64,000 bases of DNA from Parablautia muri (lineage in GTDB: Bacteria; Bacillota; Clostridia; Lachnospirales; Lachnospiraceae), in assembly GCF_009917485.1 (NCBI RefSeq), contig NZ_QZDT01000010.1, forward strand, positions 1 to 64,000, in the 5' to 3' direction. Positions within the stretch are counted from its first letter, which is position 1; every line of letters begins with the position of its first letter. The notes under the pieces are model-generated. The model saw only the letters and a program-made list of their open reading frames with translations. It had not been told where the DNA came from and made no database searches. Positions 16,160 to 23,876 of the stretch are shown here, piece by piece. The translations under genes were made by a program, and so were the position numbers.

Positions 16160-17890
16160 TCAACTTAAGAAATTGTGAAGATAAACGCGATAGGCAGATG
16201 GAATCGGGTACTTGTCCCTTACCTGGTCTGGCTCTGCAAAAATCATACTGTCTTTATGCTTCTTTTCGGCCAGTTCATCCACTCTGACCGCATAACCAAT
16301 CATATGCCATTCTTTATGTGTAAAAATATGTTTACTTGCCGGCAATTGTTCGATTTTAATAACGGATAAGCCTTCCTTTTTCAAATAAGCAAGTACCTGC
16401 TTATCTGAAAGGCAGCCCTCTAAGCAGGGAAATTCATACATACCTGCAAGTAAACCATGCTCCGGACGCTTTACAAGTGCAGCCCTCGTTTCATCTTTGA
16501 TAATAAGAACCGTCTTTTCCTCCACCACTCTTGGCTTTTTGGGAGTTTTAAATGGAAATTCAAGTTCTCGCCTTTGTACATGCGCTGTGCAAAGCTTCTC
16601 CCAGGGACAACTCTCACAATAGGGCATGCCATTGGGGATACAGACAACTGCTCCTAATTCCATAAGTGCCTGATTAAAATCTCCCGGCCGCTCCTTTGGC
16701 ATACTGCAAAGTAATTCCTGTTCAATCAAAACGCGGACAGCCGGCTGTGAAATATCCCTGTTGTCTCCCCTAAATCTTGACAACACGCGCAGTACATTGC
16801 CGTCTACTGCCGGCACCCTTTTGCCATAGGCAATCGAGCTCACTGCCCCAGCCGTATAGCTGCCTATCCCCGGAAGCTTGATTAGTTCGCTGTACTCTGC
16901 TGGCATTTCACCATCATATTCCTCCATAATAATACACGCTGCTTTTTTTAGATTCCTGACCCGATTATAATAACCAAGCCCTTCCCAGAGCTTTAAGAGT
17001 TCTTCTTCCCCGGCATCAGCCAAATGTGCTATATCAGGCAATGCCTCTATAAATCTGTCATAATAGGGCTTCACAGCTTCCACCCTTGTCTGCTGAAGCA
17101 TAATTTCCGATATCCACACATGATACGGTGTTGCCTCCTCCCTCCAGGGTAAAACCCGTTTCCCTCTGTCATACCAGCTGATTAAAGGCTCCGCTGCAAT
17201 TTCAAGCTCCGATAAGCGCACCGGTACCGGATTTTGAATTTCCATAGAATCAGGAGTAACTTTGCAATCATATGCAAGCACCTTGACACCAGCCTGCCTT
17301 GCTTCCATAAGAACATCTGCAAATTCTGGCTGGGTCATTCGGTTGGGTGTGAAATATTTAACATTTTCCATCTGAATTGCAAGAATAATACAGGCTCTAT
17401 ATCCTTCTTCAACAGCCTCCATAAGCTCTTTTACGTGCTTAACTGCGCGTTCAGAAGGCGCATCCGGAAACAATACCACATCCTCCTGCTCCAACGTAAC
17501 GCCCTTGACCTCAATAAATACTTTGTCTTTTGGTGTTTCCACATAAAAATCAAAACGGGAATTATGATATTTTGTTTCTGGTTTAACCGATACAACATCT
17601 GGAAACAGACCGCCATCACGCAGCCATTCCTCCACTGCTTTATTGGGCGCCTGGGAATCCATATTAATTATTCTATTTCCTTTTTGGACGGCTACCAAAT
17701 CATAGGCTGTGCTTCTGTCCGGATTAGGGCTTTTGTTTAAATAAACCTTTGCATCCTTTACCAGAAGCTCTTTACACCGTCCAGTGTTTTTCACATGCAC
17801 TTTTTCACTTTTGCCACCTATATTTACATATGCTATAAATCTGTTTGGACGGCTCTCGAAGCGTCCTTCCCATATATCATCGTATCTCAT
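16160..17890 (-). CDS. mutY: SfsA-MutY fusion: nuclease-like domain plus adenine DNA glycosylase
   Basis: The product is 576 residues from the ATG that overlaps the upstream stop (ATGA) behind a GAGGGA site. Residues about 1-225 are an SfsA domain (MRYDDIWEGRFESRPNRFIAYV, FDFYVE, VFIEVKGVT, FPDAPSERAVKHV), a predicted nuclease fold. Residues about 230-570 are MutY: WISEIMLQQTRV with the catalytic Glu, the helix-hairpin-helix LPGIGSYTAGAV, PAVDGNVLRVL with the catalytic Asp, an iron-sulfur cysteine set (CIPNGMPYCESCPWEKLC) and a Nudix-like C-terminal domain (GLLAGMYEFP). MutY removes adenine mispaired with 8-oxoguanine. Both domains look complete. A fusion in one reading frame is unusual and suggests a joint role in nucleic-acid repair. 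Confidence 0.92.
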   Translation of the reverse strand: MRYDDIWEGRFESRPNRFIAYVNIGGKSEKVHVKNTGRCKELLVKDAKVYLNKSPNPDRSTAYDLVAVQKGNRIINMDSQAPNKAVEEWLRDGGLFPDVVSVKPETKYHNSRFDFYVETPKDKVFIEVKGVTLEQEDVVLFPDAPSERAVKHVKELMEAVEEGYRACIILAIQMENVKYFTPNRMTQPEFADVLMEARQAGVKVLAYDCKVTPDSMEIQNPVPVRLSELEIAAEPLISWYDRGKRVLPWREEATPYHVWISEIMLQQTRVEAVKPYYDRFIEALPDIAHLADAGEEELLKLWEGLGYYNRVRNLKKAACIIMEEYDGEMPAEYSELIKLPGIGSYTAGAVSSIAYGKRVPAVDGNVLRVLSRFRGDNRDISQPAVRVLIEQELLCSMPKERPGDFNQALMELGAVVCIPNGMPYCESCPWEKLCTAHVQRRELEFPFKTPKKPRVVEEKTVLIIKDETRAALVKRPEHGLLAGMYEFPCLEGCLSDKQVLAYLKKEGLSVIKIEQLPASKHIFTHKEWHMIGYAVRVDELAEKKHKDSMIFAEPDQVRDKYPIPSAYRVYLHNFLS

Positions 17891-18798
17891 TGTTCCCTCA
17901 TGTTTTGAATTCCATAAAAAAGAAGCTTTTCGGTTGTCACCCTTGGACGCCAATTATTTCTTGCCTGCTCAAATTCAGAATACAGCGTGTACCACTGCCA
18001 GGTAATATCATATCCTCCATCTTCCTTTTGAAGCTTGTCTAATACTGCTTTCTCTGCATCTATCAGTGGCGCAATCTCAGGTGTGATAAACTCCAAATAG
18101 ATGCCTGAGAAAATGTCAGATGGGACTGTTACATATTCGACACCATATTTAGCTATATCTTTGCAGATTATACTTCCAACTCTCTTTCTGATTAATTCCT
18201 CCAAATATCCAAGATCTATAATCTCGCCAATATTATTTTGAGTTAGCATCTCATACGCCAGTAAATAGCACTTTAATTCCTCTCCGCTTATATCTTCATG
18301 TTCCTCTAAATATTTCAGGCCTTCTTTTATAATATTCTTATACAATGTCGTTTCTTTCCCATAACAAACCATAAATGCAGCTAAGGATATAGTCGGATTA
18401 AATCCGCTGATTCCATCAGTATCATTTTTCTCCCACCAAATTGCATGTGGATAGTCCTTATTGCTTTCTATCGCAAACAGCCAGCGCTTTTTATCCTCAT
18501 CAAAAGAATCATGGGAATCCAGATATTTTACGATTCCTTTTACCATTTCTGAATCTTTTATAAGAGCGCCCACACGAAAAAGAGTGATAATCGCATCATT
18601 GGTTGCAATTGGACTTGAATTTGGATTGAGGAAATCTGACTCAAGACCATTTCCGAACCCACCATCTTTATTTTGATAGTTTAATAGTTCAACACTTACC
18701 ATTTGGTTTGATTGATTTTCAAAGTAATATTGATAGATAGCTAAATCGATCGGACGTGCATTTTGCAAAATAAACTGTTTTGCAGCTTTAATATTCAT
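17887..18798 (-). CDS. Prenyltransferase/squalene-cyclase-fold protein, unknown function
   Basis: The 303-residue product is counted from the second ATG, which lies 5 bp after GGAGG; the upstream ATG is part of the ribosome site. It contains alpha-alpha-barrel-type repeats with the QNKDGGFGNGLE and LQKEDGGYDITW motifs seen in terpenoid-cyclase/prenyltransferase-fold proteins, but no cyclase Asp-rich motif, so it is probably not a terpene cyclase. Its stop overlaps the start of the SfsA-MutY gene, so both are made from one mRNA with coupled translation. The function is unknown. Confidence 0.65.
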   Translation of the reverse strand: MNIKAAKQFILQNARPIDLAIYQYYFENQSNQMVSVELLNYQNKDGGFGNGLESDFLNPNSSPIATNDAIITLFRVGALIKDSEMVKGIVKYLDSHDSFDEDKKRWLFAIESNKDYPHAIWWEKNDTDGISGFNPTISLAAFMVCYGKETTLYKNIIKEGLKYLEEHEDISGEELKCYLLAYEMLTQNNIGEIIDLGYLEELIRKRVGSIICKDIAKYGVEYVTVPSDIFSGIYLEFITPEIAPLIDAEKAVLDKLQKEDGGYDITWQWYTLYSEFEQARNNWRPRVTTEKLLFYGIQNMREQ

Positions 18799-18891
18799 AT
18801 CATCCTCCATACTTTTAGCAGCTCACAAATTATATATAAATGTATCTAAATATATATCAATTGCACTTTTATATTTTTAACGAACAGAAAA

Positions 18892-19824
18892 TTATGGGTC
18901 CCGCTTATGCTCCTGCCTGTCATTCTGCTTATAAGGTACCCTTGCCGATAACACCACCTCTGAAGCAGGCGTTGTATGTACAGCCTGATCATCAAAAAAG
19001 ATATGCGCACCAAAGGCCTTTAAAACATTGCGCTTCGTGATGCCTCCTAGGAAGAATGCTTCATCTATCCTCACATTCCACGCACGCAATGTCCTAATCA
19101 CACGCTCATGGGCAGGCGCACTTCTTGCTGTGACAAGCGCTGTCCGTATAGGGGCCTGCTCCGGCGGAAATTCGTTTTGAATATCGGAGATGGTTTTTAA
19201 AAACTTAGCAAAGGGTCCTTGTTTTAATGGATTCTCCGCCTGCAGCCTTTCATTTTCTTCAAAGGCCTCCAAGCCCTTTTCCCTGAAAATCTGCTCTGAT
19301 TCGTCCGAAAAAAGCACCGCATCCCCATCAAAGGCTATCCGTATCTGGGCAATCTCTTTCTGCTCGTGATAGCTTCTAATCTCATCACAGCAGATAATTC
19401 CCGCCGCGATCCCACAGTCAATGGCCGCCTGTACGTCCTCCTCGTCCGCCGATAAGTACAAATCTGTGTGAAAAGCCTCAAGGTAAGGGGTCAGGGATGC
19501 CCCGCTGGCTAATACCGCTCTTGAAATATTTAGCCCGTAATGCGCAATTGAATGAAAAACCCGCAGGGAAGTATCCGGACTGTTGTGGGACATAATGATA
19601 ACCTCCACCCTCTCCTCCTGCCCTGGTATCTTATTGATATTAAGTAATGCTTCTATCAGGCGAAAACCATTCCCAGGCGCTAAAAGCTCTTTTTCGTGCT
19701 CCACCTGATATTTGCAGTAGGCTTCCACGCCCTGGGTGCGGAAAATCTCATTTTCCGTGCTCAGGTCAAATAACGCCCGTGAAGATACCCCTATAACCAG
19801 CCTGTTTTCTAAATGATATGCCAT
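18892..19824 (-). CDS. 5'-nucleotidase (cytosolic NT5C1-like)
   Basis: The 310-residue product is counted from the ATG behind GGGGGATTATT (a longer frame begins 37 codons earlier in repeat-like DNA and is unlikely to be used). The sequence follows the 5'-nucleotidase family PF06189 throughout: LVIGVSSRALFDLSTENEIF, VEVIIMSHNSPDTSLRVFHSI, ISRAVLASGAS, IAFDGDAVLFSDE and a C-terminal VTARSAPAHERVIRTLR. It likely dephosphorylates nucleoside 5'-monophosphates in the cytoplasm through a HAD-like Asp mechanism. It forms a row with the DUF1653 gene upstream but has its own ribosome site. Confidence 0.85.
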   Translation of the reverse strand: MAYHLENRLVIGVSSRALFDLSTENEIFRTQGVEAYCKYQVEHEKELLAPGNGFRLIEALLNINKIPGQEERVEVIIMSHNSPDTSLRVFHSIAHYGLNISRAVLASGASLTPYLEAFHTDLYLSADEEDVQAAIDCGIAAGIICCDEIRSYHEQKEIAQIRIAFDGDAVLFSDESEQIFREKGLEAFEENERLQAENPLKQGPFAKFLKTISDIQNEFPPEQAPIRTALVTARSAPAHERVIRTLRAWNVRIDEAFFLGGITKRNVLKAFGAHIFFDDQAVHTTPASEVVLSARVPYKQNDRQEHKRDP

Positions 19825-19961
19825 AATAATCCCCCATTCCTGCCAGCAATCTTCCCCCACAGTACAGGAACCATCATGGTATGTGCCAGTTTTGCTGCTG
19901 ATAACATTACCGTTATCCAAATACCATTCTTTCATTTAAGAAATTCCGGATAAAGCCTAAA

Positions 19962-20669
19962 TCATCTCAGACGTCTGCCCTCATATCTCTCATGGGTCAT
20001 AAGGCAGTTTCTCAATTCCTCATAACGCTGCTCCACATCTCCATCTCCTACCTCTAAATCAGAAGCTATGGCCATGGTGGTAATCATTCCGTCTGTAATG
20101 CGGTGATGCAGCGCTGAAAGAATATTAAGGCGCTCCCGATAGGTTCCGGCATCCAAAAATTCCAGTACCAGTGGGTCAATATTAAATTCTTCCTGTTCCT
20201 CAGTATCATCTGTCACAGCATCCTCCGGCTTGTATACATCTTCTACGTCTTCCGTAACTGCTGTTATCGATTTTGTTTTTGTTTCTCTTTCTACTTCTTC
20301 CACTTCCATTGATGGTGTTATCGTTTCTTCTGCCTTTTCTCCTGCATTCCACGTTACTGCTACATTTTTTTCTATTGTTTCTTCTCTTTCCTCCAGAGGC
20401 TCGGGTTCAACATTCCCATGCGCAGGCATCCCAAGCAGTTCCTTTTGCAGCTCAAACCGGTATTCCTGCACTACATTCGGATATTGATTCCTGTCTACCT
20501 TTTCCACAAACATGGAAAGTGGTCTTACATAAACTTCATAATCTCCGTAAAGTGCCTGATAAACTACCATATTTTCCCCGGTTTCACTGTCTTTTGCCAG
20601 CGTTACTATTCTGTAGAGCTGTCCTTTAAAATGCCTGTAAAGCTGTCCAGGTACTGGAATATTCGACAT
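19962..20669 (-). CDS. DUF1653 domain protein with acidic extension
   Basis: The 235-residue protein has an N-terminal DUF1653 module (PGQLYRHFKGQLYRIVTLAKDSET... YEVYVRPLSMFVEKVD, residues about 7-65) with its conserved aromatic/basic pattern. This is followed by an acidic, Glu/Thr-rich linker and a small helical C-terminal part (LVLEFLDAGTYRERLNILSALH). DUF1653 proteins are usually about 70 residues, so the rest is an added region. Function is unknown. The gene precedes the 5'-nucleotidase gene with a 137-bp gap. Confidence 0.75.
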   Translation of the reverse strand: MSNIPVPGQLYRHFKGQLYRIVTLAKDSETGENMVVYQALYGDYEVYVRPLSMFVEKVDRNQYPNVVQEYRFELQKELLGMPAHGNVEPEPLEEREETIEKNVAVTWNAGEKAEETITPSMEVEEVERETKTKSITAVTEDVEDVYKPEDAVTDDTEEQEEFNIDPLVLEFLDAGTYRERLNILSALHHRITDGMITTMAIASDLEVGDGDVEQRYEELRNCLMTHERYEGRRLR

Positions 20670-20788
20670 AGTTCCCTCCTATTCTGCCGCACAAATATGT
20701 GTGTCTGTAAATGTTTTCTCATTTTGCACAACTATATCAATTATAATCCCAGATTTGCCTGTTGTCATGCTTCTTTTGTAATATCTGT

Positions 20789-21157
20789 CTAATGAAAATA
20801 AACGTTGCAATTTTCTACAAAGGCCCCTATACTCTGACACTCTGCCGCAAGCGCTCTTTTTTCTACATGACCCAAGACCTCTATTTTTTTATGATGAATT
20901 GCCACCGTATAACTTCAGACGCCGTCTTCCTGCACAATACTACTCATTGTGACGCCACTGTTGCAATAGCCCTTTTCTTCCAACAGCCCCCTTAACTCAC
21001 TCTCATATTCCCGTTCCAGGATGCGGTAACTTAATTCCTCTGTTCTGTTTAACTTCTTATCAAGACAACGCACTGTACCGGAAATACAAAAAATTATCAT
21101 GGCAGCCAACATAACAATAACAGCCGTTGTACCCAAAAATCTCCCTGTATTTTTCAA
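20789..21157 (-). pseudogene. Small membrane protein interrupted by in-frame TGA
   Basis: The frame opens MKNTGRFLGTTAVIVMLAAM, one membrane helix, then a coiled region (EELSYRILEREYESELRGLLEEKGYCNSGVTMSSIVQEDGV). It meets TGA at 20915-20917 and stays open for 42 more codons (SYTVAIHHKKIEV... ECQSIGAF...) to a TAG at 20789. Both halves read as good protein, so the ancestral gene was about 122 residues and the TGA probably replaced CGA (Arg). No selenocysteine hairpin is evident. Function is unknown; the layout resembles a pseudopilin-like or anchored small protein. Confidence 0.6.
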
Positions 21158-21270
21158 ATGACTTTCCTCCTATCTTTTACTGTACGACCACTCTGCAAGG
21201 CTTATCTTTAGTATAAAGAATCATATGTACAATAAAAAGGACTCTGTCAATTCGGAGAATAAAATTATCC

Positions 21271-21420
21271 GCTCATAGTAACATTTGGGACGATATTCCA
21301 AGTTTCGCATCGCAAAAATCGCCCCTCACACCTGAATCACGTTCTCACGGAATGCACAGTAAATGTGCATTCCTGACCCGTGAAAAGTAACCTGAACTGT
21401 TGCAAATTGATTCCCGTGAC
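21271..21420. repeat. Interspersed palindromic repeat, fullest copy
   Basis: The segment 21271-21358 aligns with 42682-42768: both share GTAAC, GGGRCGATATTCC, a CGCAAA box, TCGCCCC, ACACCTGAATCA and TTCTCAC in the same order and spacing. In the copy at 42682 the GGGGCGA and TCGCCCC ends can pair. Further right this copy has a perfect 10-bp stem GGAATGCACA/TGTGCATTCC (21349-21373) and CTGAACTGTTGC. The stretch 21158-21556 holds no gene besides this repeat. Confidence 0.6.
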
Positions 21421-21556
21421 TGCAAATATAATAGATTTTAAATTTTGATTGTGCTATACTGTTTATAACTTAATAACCAATTTCAAAAATGAAAGAGGCA
21501 CCATTGCCAAACGATGCGGAGCAACATTTTCATATTTTAATCAGCAAGAGGTAAAC

Positions 21557-22000
21557 ATGGTACGTGAAGCTGAAAAAGAAGATTTAAAGGAAATATTGGA
21601 ATTATATTTATGTCTGCATGAGGAATCTATCCCTGAGGAATCCGAACATTTATTTCATACCTGGGAACAAATTATACACGATGAAAACCACCATCTAATT
21701 GTTAATATAGTAGATGGCAAAATCGTATCTTCTTGTGTATGTGTGATTATCCCCAATTTAACGAGAAGCGTACGTCCATACGCTTTTATAGAAAATGTGG
21801 TTACCCACACTGCGTTCAGAGGACAGGGGCTGGCATCGGAATGTTTAGCGTATGCAAAGTTAATCGCAATTCAAAACAACTGTTATAAAATGATGCTGCT
21901 TACAGGGAGCAAGGATGAAAAAACATTAAATTTCTATAAGAATGCAGGATATAACAGCAGTGATAAAACCGCCTTTATTAGATGGCTTAACAAAACTTAA
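21557..22000 (+). CDS. GNAT-family N-acetyltransferase
   Basis: The 147-residue product is counted from the ATG 6 bp after AAGAGG; the longer frame starting at 21449 has no ribosome site. The N-terminus VREAEKEDLKEILELYLCLHEE is the usual GNAT helix, and ENVVTHTAFRGQGLASECLAYAKLIA is the acetyl-CoA loop (R/Q-x-x-G-x-G/A, here RGQGLA). It transfers an acetyl group from acetyl-CoA to an unknown amine. The next gene begins 19 bp after its stop, so the two are probably co-transcribed. Confidence 0.82.
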   Translation: MVREAEKEDLKEILELYLCLHEESIPEESEHLFHTWEQIIHDENHHLIVNIVDGKIVSSCVCVIIPNLTRSVRPYAFIENVVTHTAFRGQGLASECLAYAKLIAIQNNCYKMMLLTGSKDEKTLNFYKNAGYNSSDKTAFIRWLNKT

Positions 22001-22019
22001 CTTGATGGAGGTAATTGCA

Positions 22020-22352
22020 ATGGCTATTACAGTGAATATTTATTATAGTGGTATAAATGGAAATGCAAAAAAATTTGCTAAGGAAATGGTTTCAAGTGGA
22101 ATTGTTGGTAATATTCTTGCAGAAAATGGAAATCTTAAATATGAATACTTTTTTCCAATGAATGATGAAGAAACAGTGCTTTTAATTGATAGTTGGGAAG
22201 ATCAACATTCCATTGACGTACACCATGCTTCACCTATGATGGCAAAGATCACTGAGCTTAGAGAAAAATATGATTTACATATGCGCGTAGAACGGTATGT
22301 ATCTGATGAGGCCGGAATTTCCGAAACTGATAGGTCATTTATAAAGGAATAA
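22020..22352 (+). CDS. ABM-domain (quinol monooxygenase-like) protein
   Basis: The 110-residue protein starts MAITVNIYYSGINGNAKKFAKEM behind a GGAGG site. It shows the one-domain dimeric ferredoxin-like (ABM) fold: four strands with the pattern LKYEYFFPMNDEETVLLIDSWEDQ and HHASPMMAKITELREKYDL. Relatives degrade quinols or heme-like rings, or act as antibiotic-biosynthesis monooxygenases; the substrate here is not known. It follows the GNAT gene by 19 bp and precedes the DUF362 gene by 29 bp, suggesting one transcript. Confidence 0.75.
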   Translation: MAITVNIYYSGINGNAKKFAKEMVSSGIVGNILAENGNLKYEYFFPMNDEETVLLIDSWEDQHSIDVHHASPMMAKITELREKYDLHMRVERYVSDEAGISETDRSFIKE

Positions 22353-22381
22353 ATCCATAATTGGCAGGAATGGAGGATATT

Positions 22382-23497
22382 ATGCTGCAAGCTCTACAAT
22401 ATGTACAAGAATATAAAGAAGAATTGATTTACCCCGCTGTCTGCAAGGCGCTGGACGCTCTTGACATTGCGAAGGATATGCGCCCTGACCTTAAAATAGT
22501 GATTAAACCCAATCTTATTATGGCCAAAAGTCCTGATTTTCCGGTTACTACACATCCCCTGGTGATCAAAGCCGTTGCCCGCTGGCTGAATGAGCACGGT
22601 GTCAAAGATATCACCCTTGCGGAAAGCTCAGGCGGCCTTTATAACGCCGAATACATGAAGAATATTTATCGCGTATGCGGTATGAGGGATTTGGAACCGG
22701 AGGTAAAGCTGAATATGGATTTTTCCGCACGGACGGTAAATTGTAAGGACGGCTTTGCCAATCATTCTTTCCATATTATAACACCCGTTTTGGATGCCGA
22801 CTATGTGATAAATATCTGCAAATTGAAAACCCATTCTATGACCGGTTATTCCGGTGGAATCAAAAATCTTTTTGGGGTCATACCCGGACTTGAAAAGCCT
22901 CAAATTCACTATCGCTGGCCGGATATAGAAAATTTTTCCCGTATGCTGCTTGAACTGGCGCAGACCGTCAGTCCTCAGCTCACCATCATTGACGCGATTG
23001 ATGCCATGGAAGGAAACGGTCCTACTGGAGGCACTTCCCATCCCCTGCATTTGCTTCTGGCGGCAAGAGATTTTTACACTCAGGATTACTTTGCGGCAGG
23101 GCTTATGGGACTTGACCCTATGAAGATTGAAATGATTCGGCAGGCTGTGGAAACCGGACTGGCAATTCCCGATACCATCACGGTTGTGGGCGATGCGATC
23201 CCCGAAGGCCTTACGCCTTTTCAGGTACCGGATACGAAAAGGCTGGACTTTTCCAGTTTTCTGCCTGGCTTTTTGAGAAAACCTTTTGCTAAAGCAGCAA
23301 ACCTTCTGTTCAAATCTTATCCTCAGCTCAATAAGGATTTATGTGTAGGCTGCGGAAAATGTGCGGAGAGCTGCCCTTCACATGTAATCACGATTAAAGA
23401 TAAAAAAGCTGTCTTTAAAAGAAAGGGCTGCATCTCCTGCTTTTGCTGTCAGGAAATGTGCCCTATGAAAGCTATTTCCGTAAAGAAGGCCCTGTAA
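22382..23497 (+). CDS. DUF362 protein with C-terminal ferredoxin domain
   Basis: The 371-residue product is counted from the ATG 5 bp after GGAGG. Residues about 30-240 are a DUF362 domain (IKPNLIMAKSPDFPVTTHPLVIKAV, LAESSGG, KLKTHSMTGYSGGIKNLFG). The C-terminus binds two [4Fe-4S] clusters (CVGCGKCAESCP and CISCFCCQEMCP). Members are redox proteins of uncertain substrate, common in anaerobes. It is the third gene of a GNAT/ABM/DUF362 row and is followed by a bidirectional terminator at 23557-23604. Confidence 0.88.
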   Translation: MLQALQYVQEYKEELIYPAVCKALDALDIAKDMRPDLKIVIKPNLIMAKSPDFPVTTHPLVIKAVARWLNEHGVKDITLAESSGGLYNAEYMKNIYRVCGMRDLEPEVKLNMDFSARTVNCKDGFANHSFHIITPVLDADYVINICKLKTHSMTGYSGGIKNLFGVIPGLEKPQIHYRWPDIENFSRMLLELAQTVSPQLTIIDAIDAMEGNGPTGGTSHPLHLLLAARDFYTQDYFAAGLMGLDPMKIEMIRQAVETGLAIPDTITVVGDAIPEGLTPFQVPDTKRLDFSSFLPGFLRKPFAKAANLLFKSYPQLNKDLCVGCGKCAESCPSHVITIKDKKAVFKRKGCISCFCCQEMCPMKAISVKKAL

Positions 23498-23556
23498 ACA
23501 GCATTTTTATGCCCTCCCACTAACAAATTTCCAGATTTTCATAAAGCTTCCATCCG

Positions 23557-23604
23557 ATAAACAGCATTGGGCTGCGTGCTTATGCAGCTCCCAATGCCGT
23601 TTAT
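23557..23604. terminator. Bidirectional terminator between convergent genes
   Basis: ATAAACAGCATTGGGCTGC pairs with GCAGCTCCCAATGCCGTTTAT across a short loop, with only one or two unpaired bases. It lies between the DUF362 gene and copA, which converge here. A T-rich stretch follows on the plus strand. Confidence 0.7.
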
Positions 23605-23666
23605 GTTTCTCCAATTTCTTTTTGAAATAATAACTTTTATCACGTATTTGAATGATTCTGCCTTGA

Positions 23667-23876
23667 TTACTTTATTTCTGTTACTTCGTATCCGGCCTCT
23701 GTCACTGCCGCCTTCAATGCGTCATCCGTCACCTGTCCGTCTAACACAACCTTCGCACTTTTCTCCTCAAGGCTCATGGTGACCTGTTTCACTCCTGCTA
23801 CTTCCTCCAGCGCTTTCTGCACCCTTCCGGTACAATGTGCACACATCATACCTTCAATTATCATTGTTTTTTCCAT
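23667..23876 (-). CDS. copZ: Putative internal CopZ copper chaperone start inside copA
   Basis: Within the copA frame, AAGGAGGAA (23883-23891) lies 8 bases before an in-frame ATG at 23874-23876. Translation from there gives a 69-residue protein, MEKTMIIEGMMCAHCTGRVQ to the copA stop, which is exactly the size and sequence type of free CopZ copper chaperones, with CxxC for Cu(I). Two products from one gene would supply both the pump and its chaperone. The signal strength and placement are seen in the sequence; use of the site is inferred. Alternatively the site is a relic of a former separate copZ that fused to copA. Confidence 0.6.
   Translation of the reverse strand: MEKTMIIEGMMCAHCTGRVQKALEEVAGVKQVTMSLEEKSAKVVLDGQVTDDALKAAVTEAGYEVTEIK

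Noticed and set aside
20915-20917. Selenocysteine at the in-frame TGA
   Set aside because: No SECIS-like hairpin after the TGA is evident and homologous sense (Arg) by one mutation is simpler.
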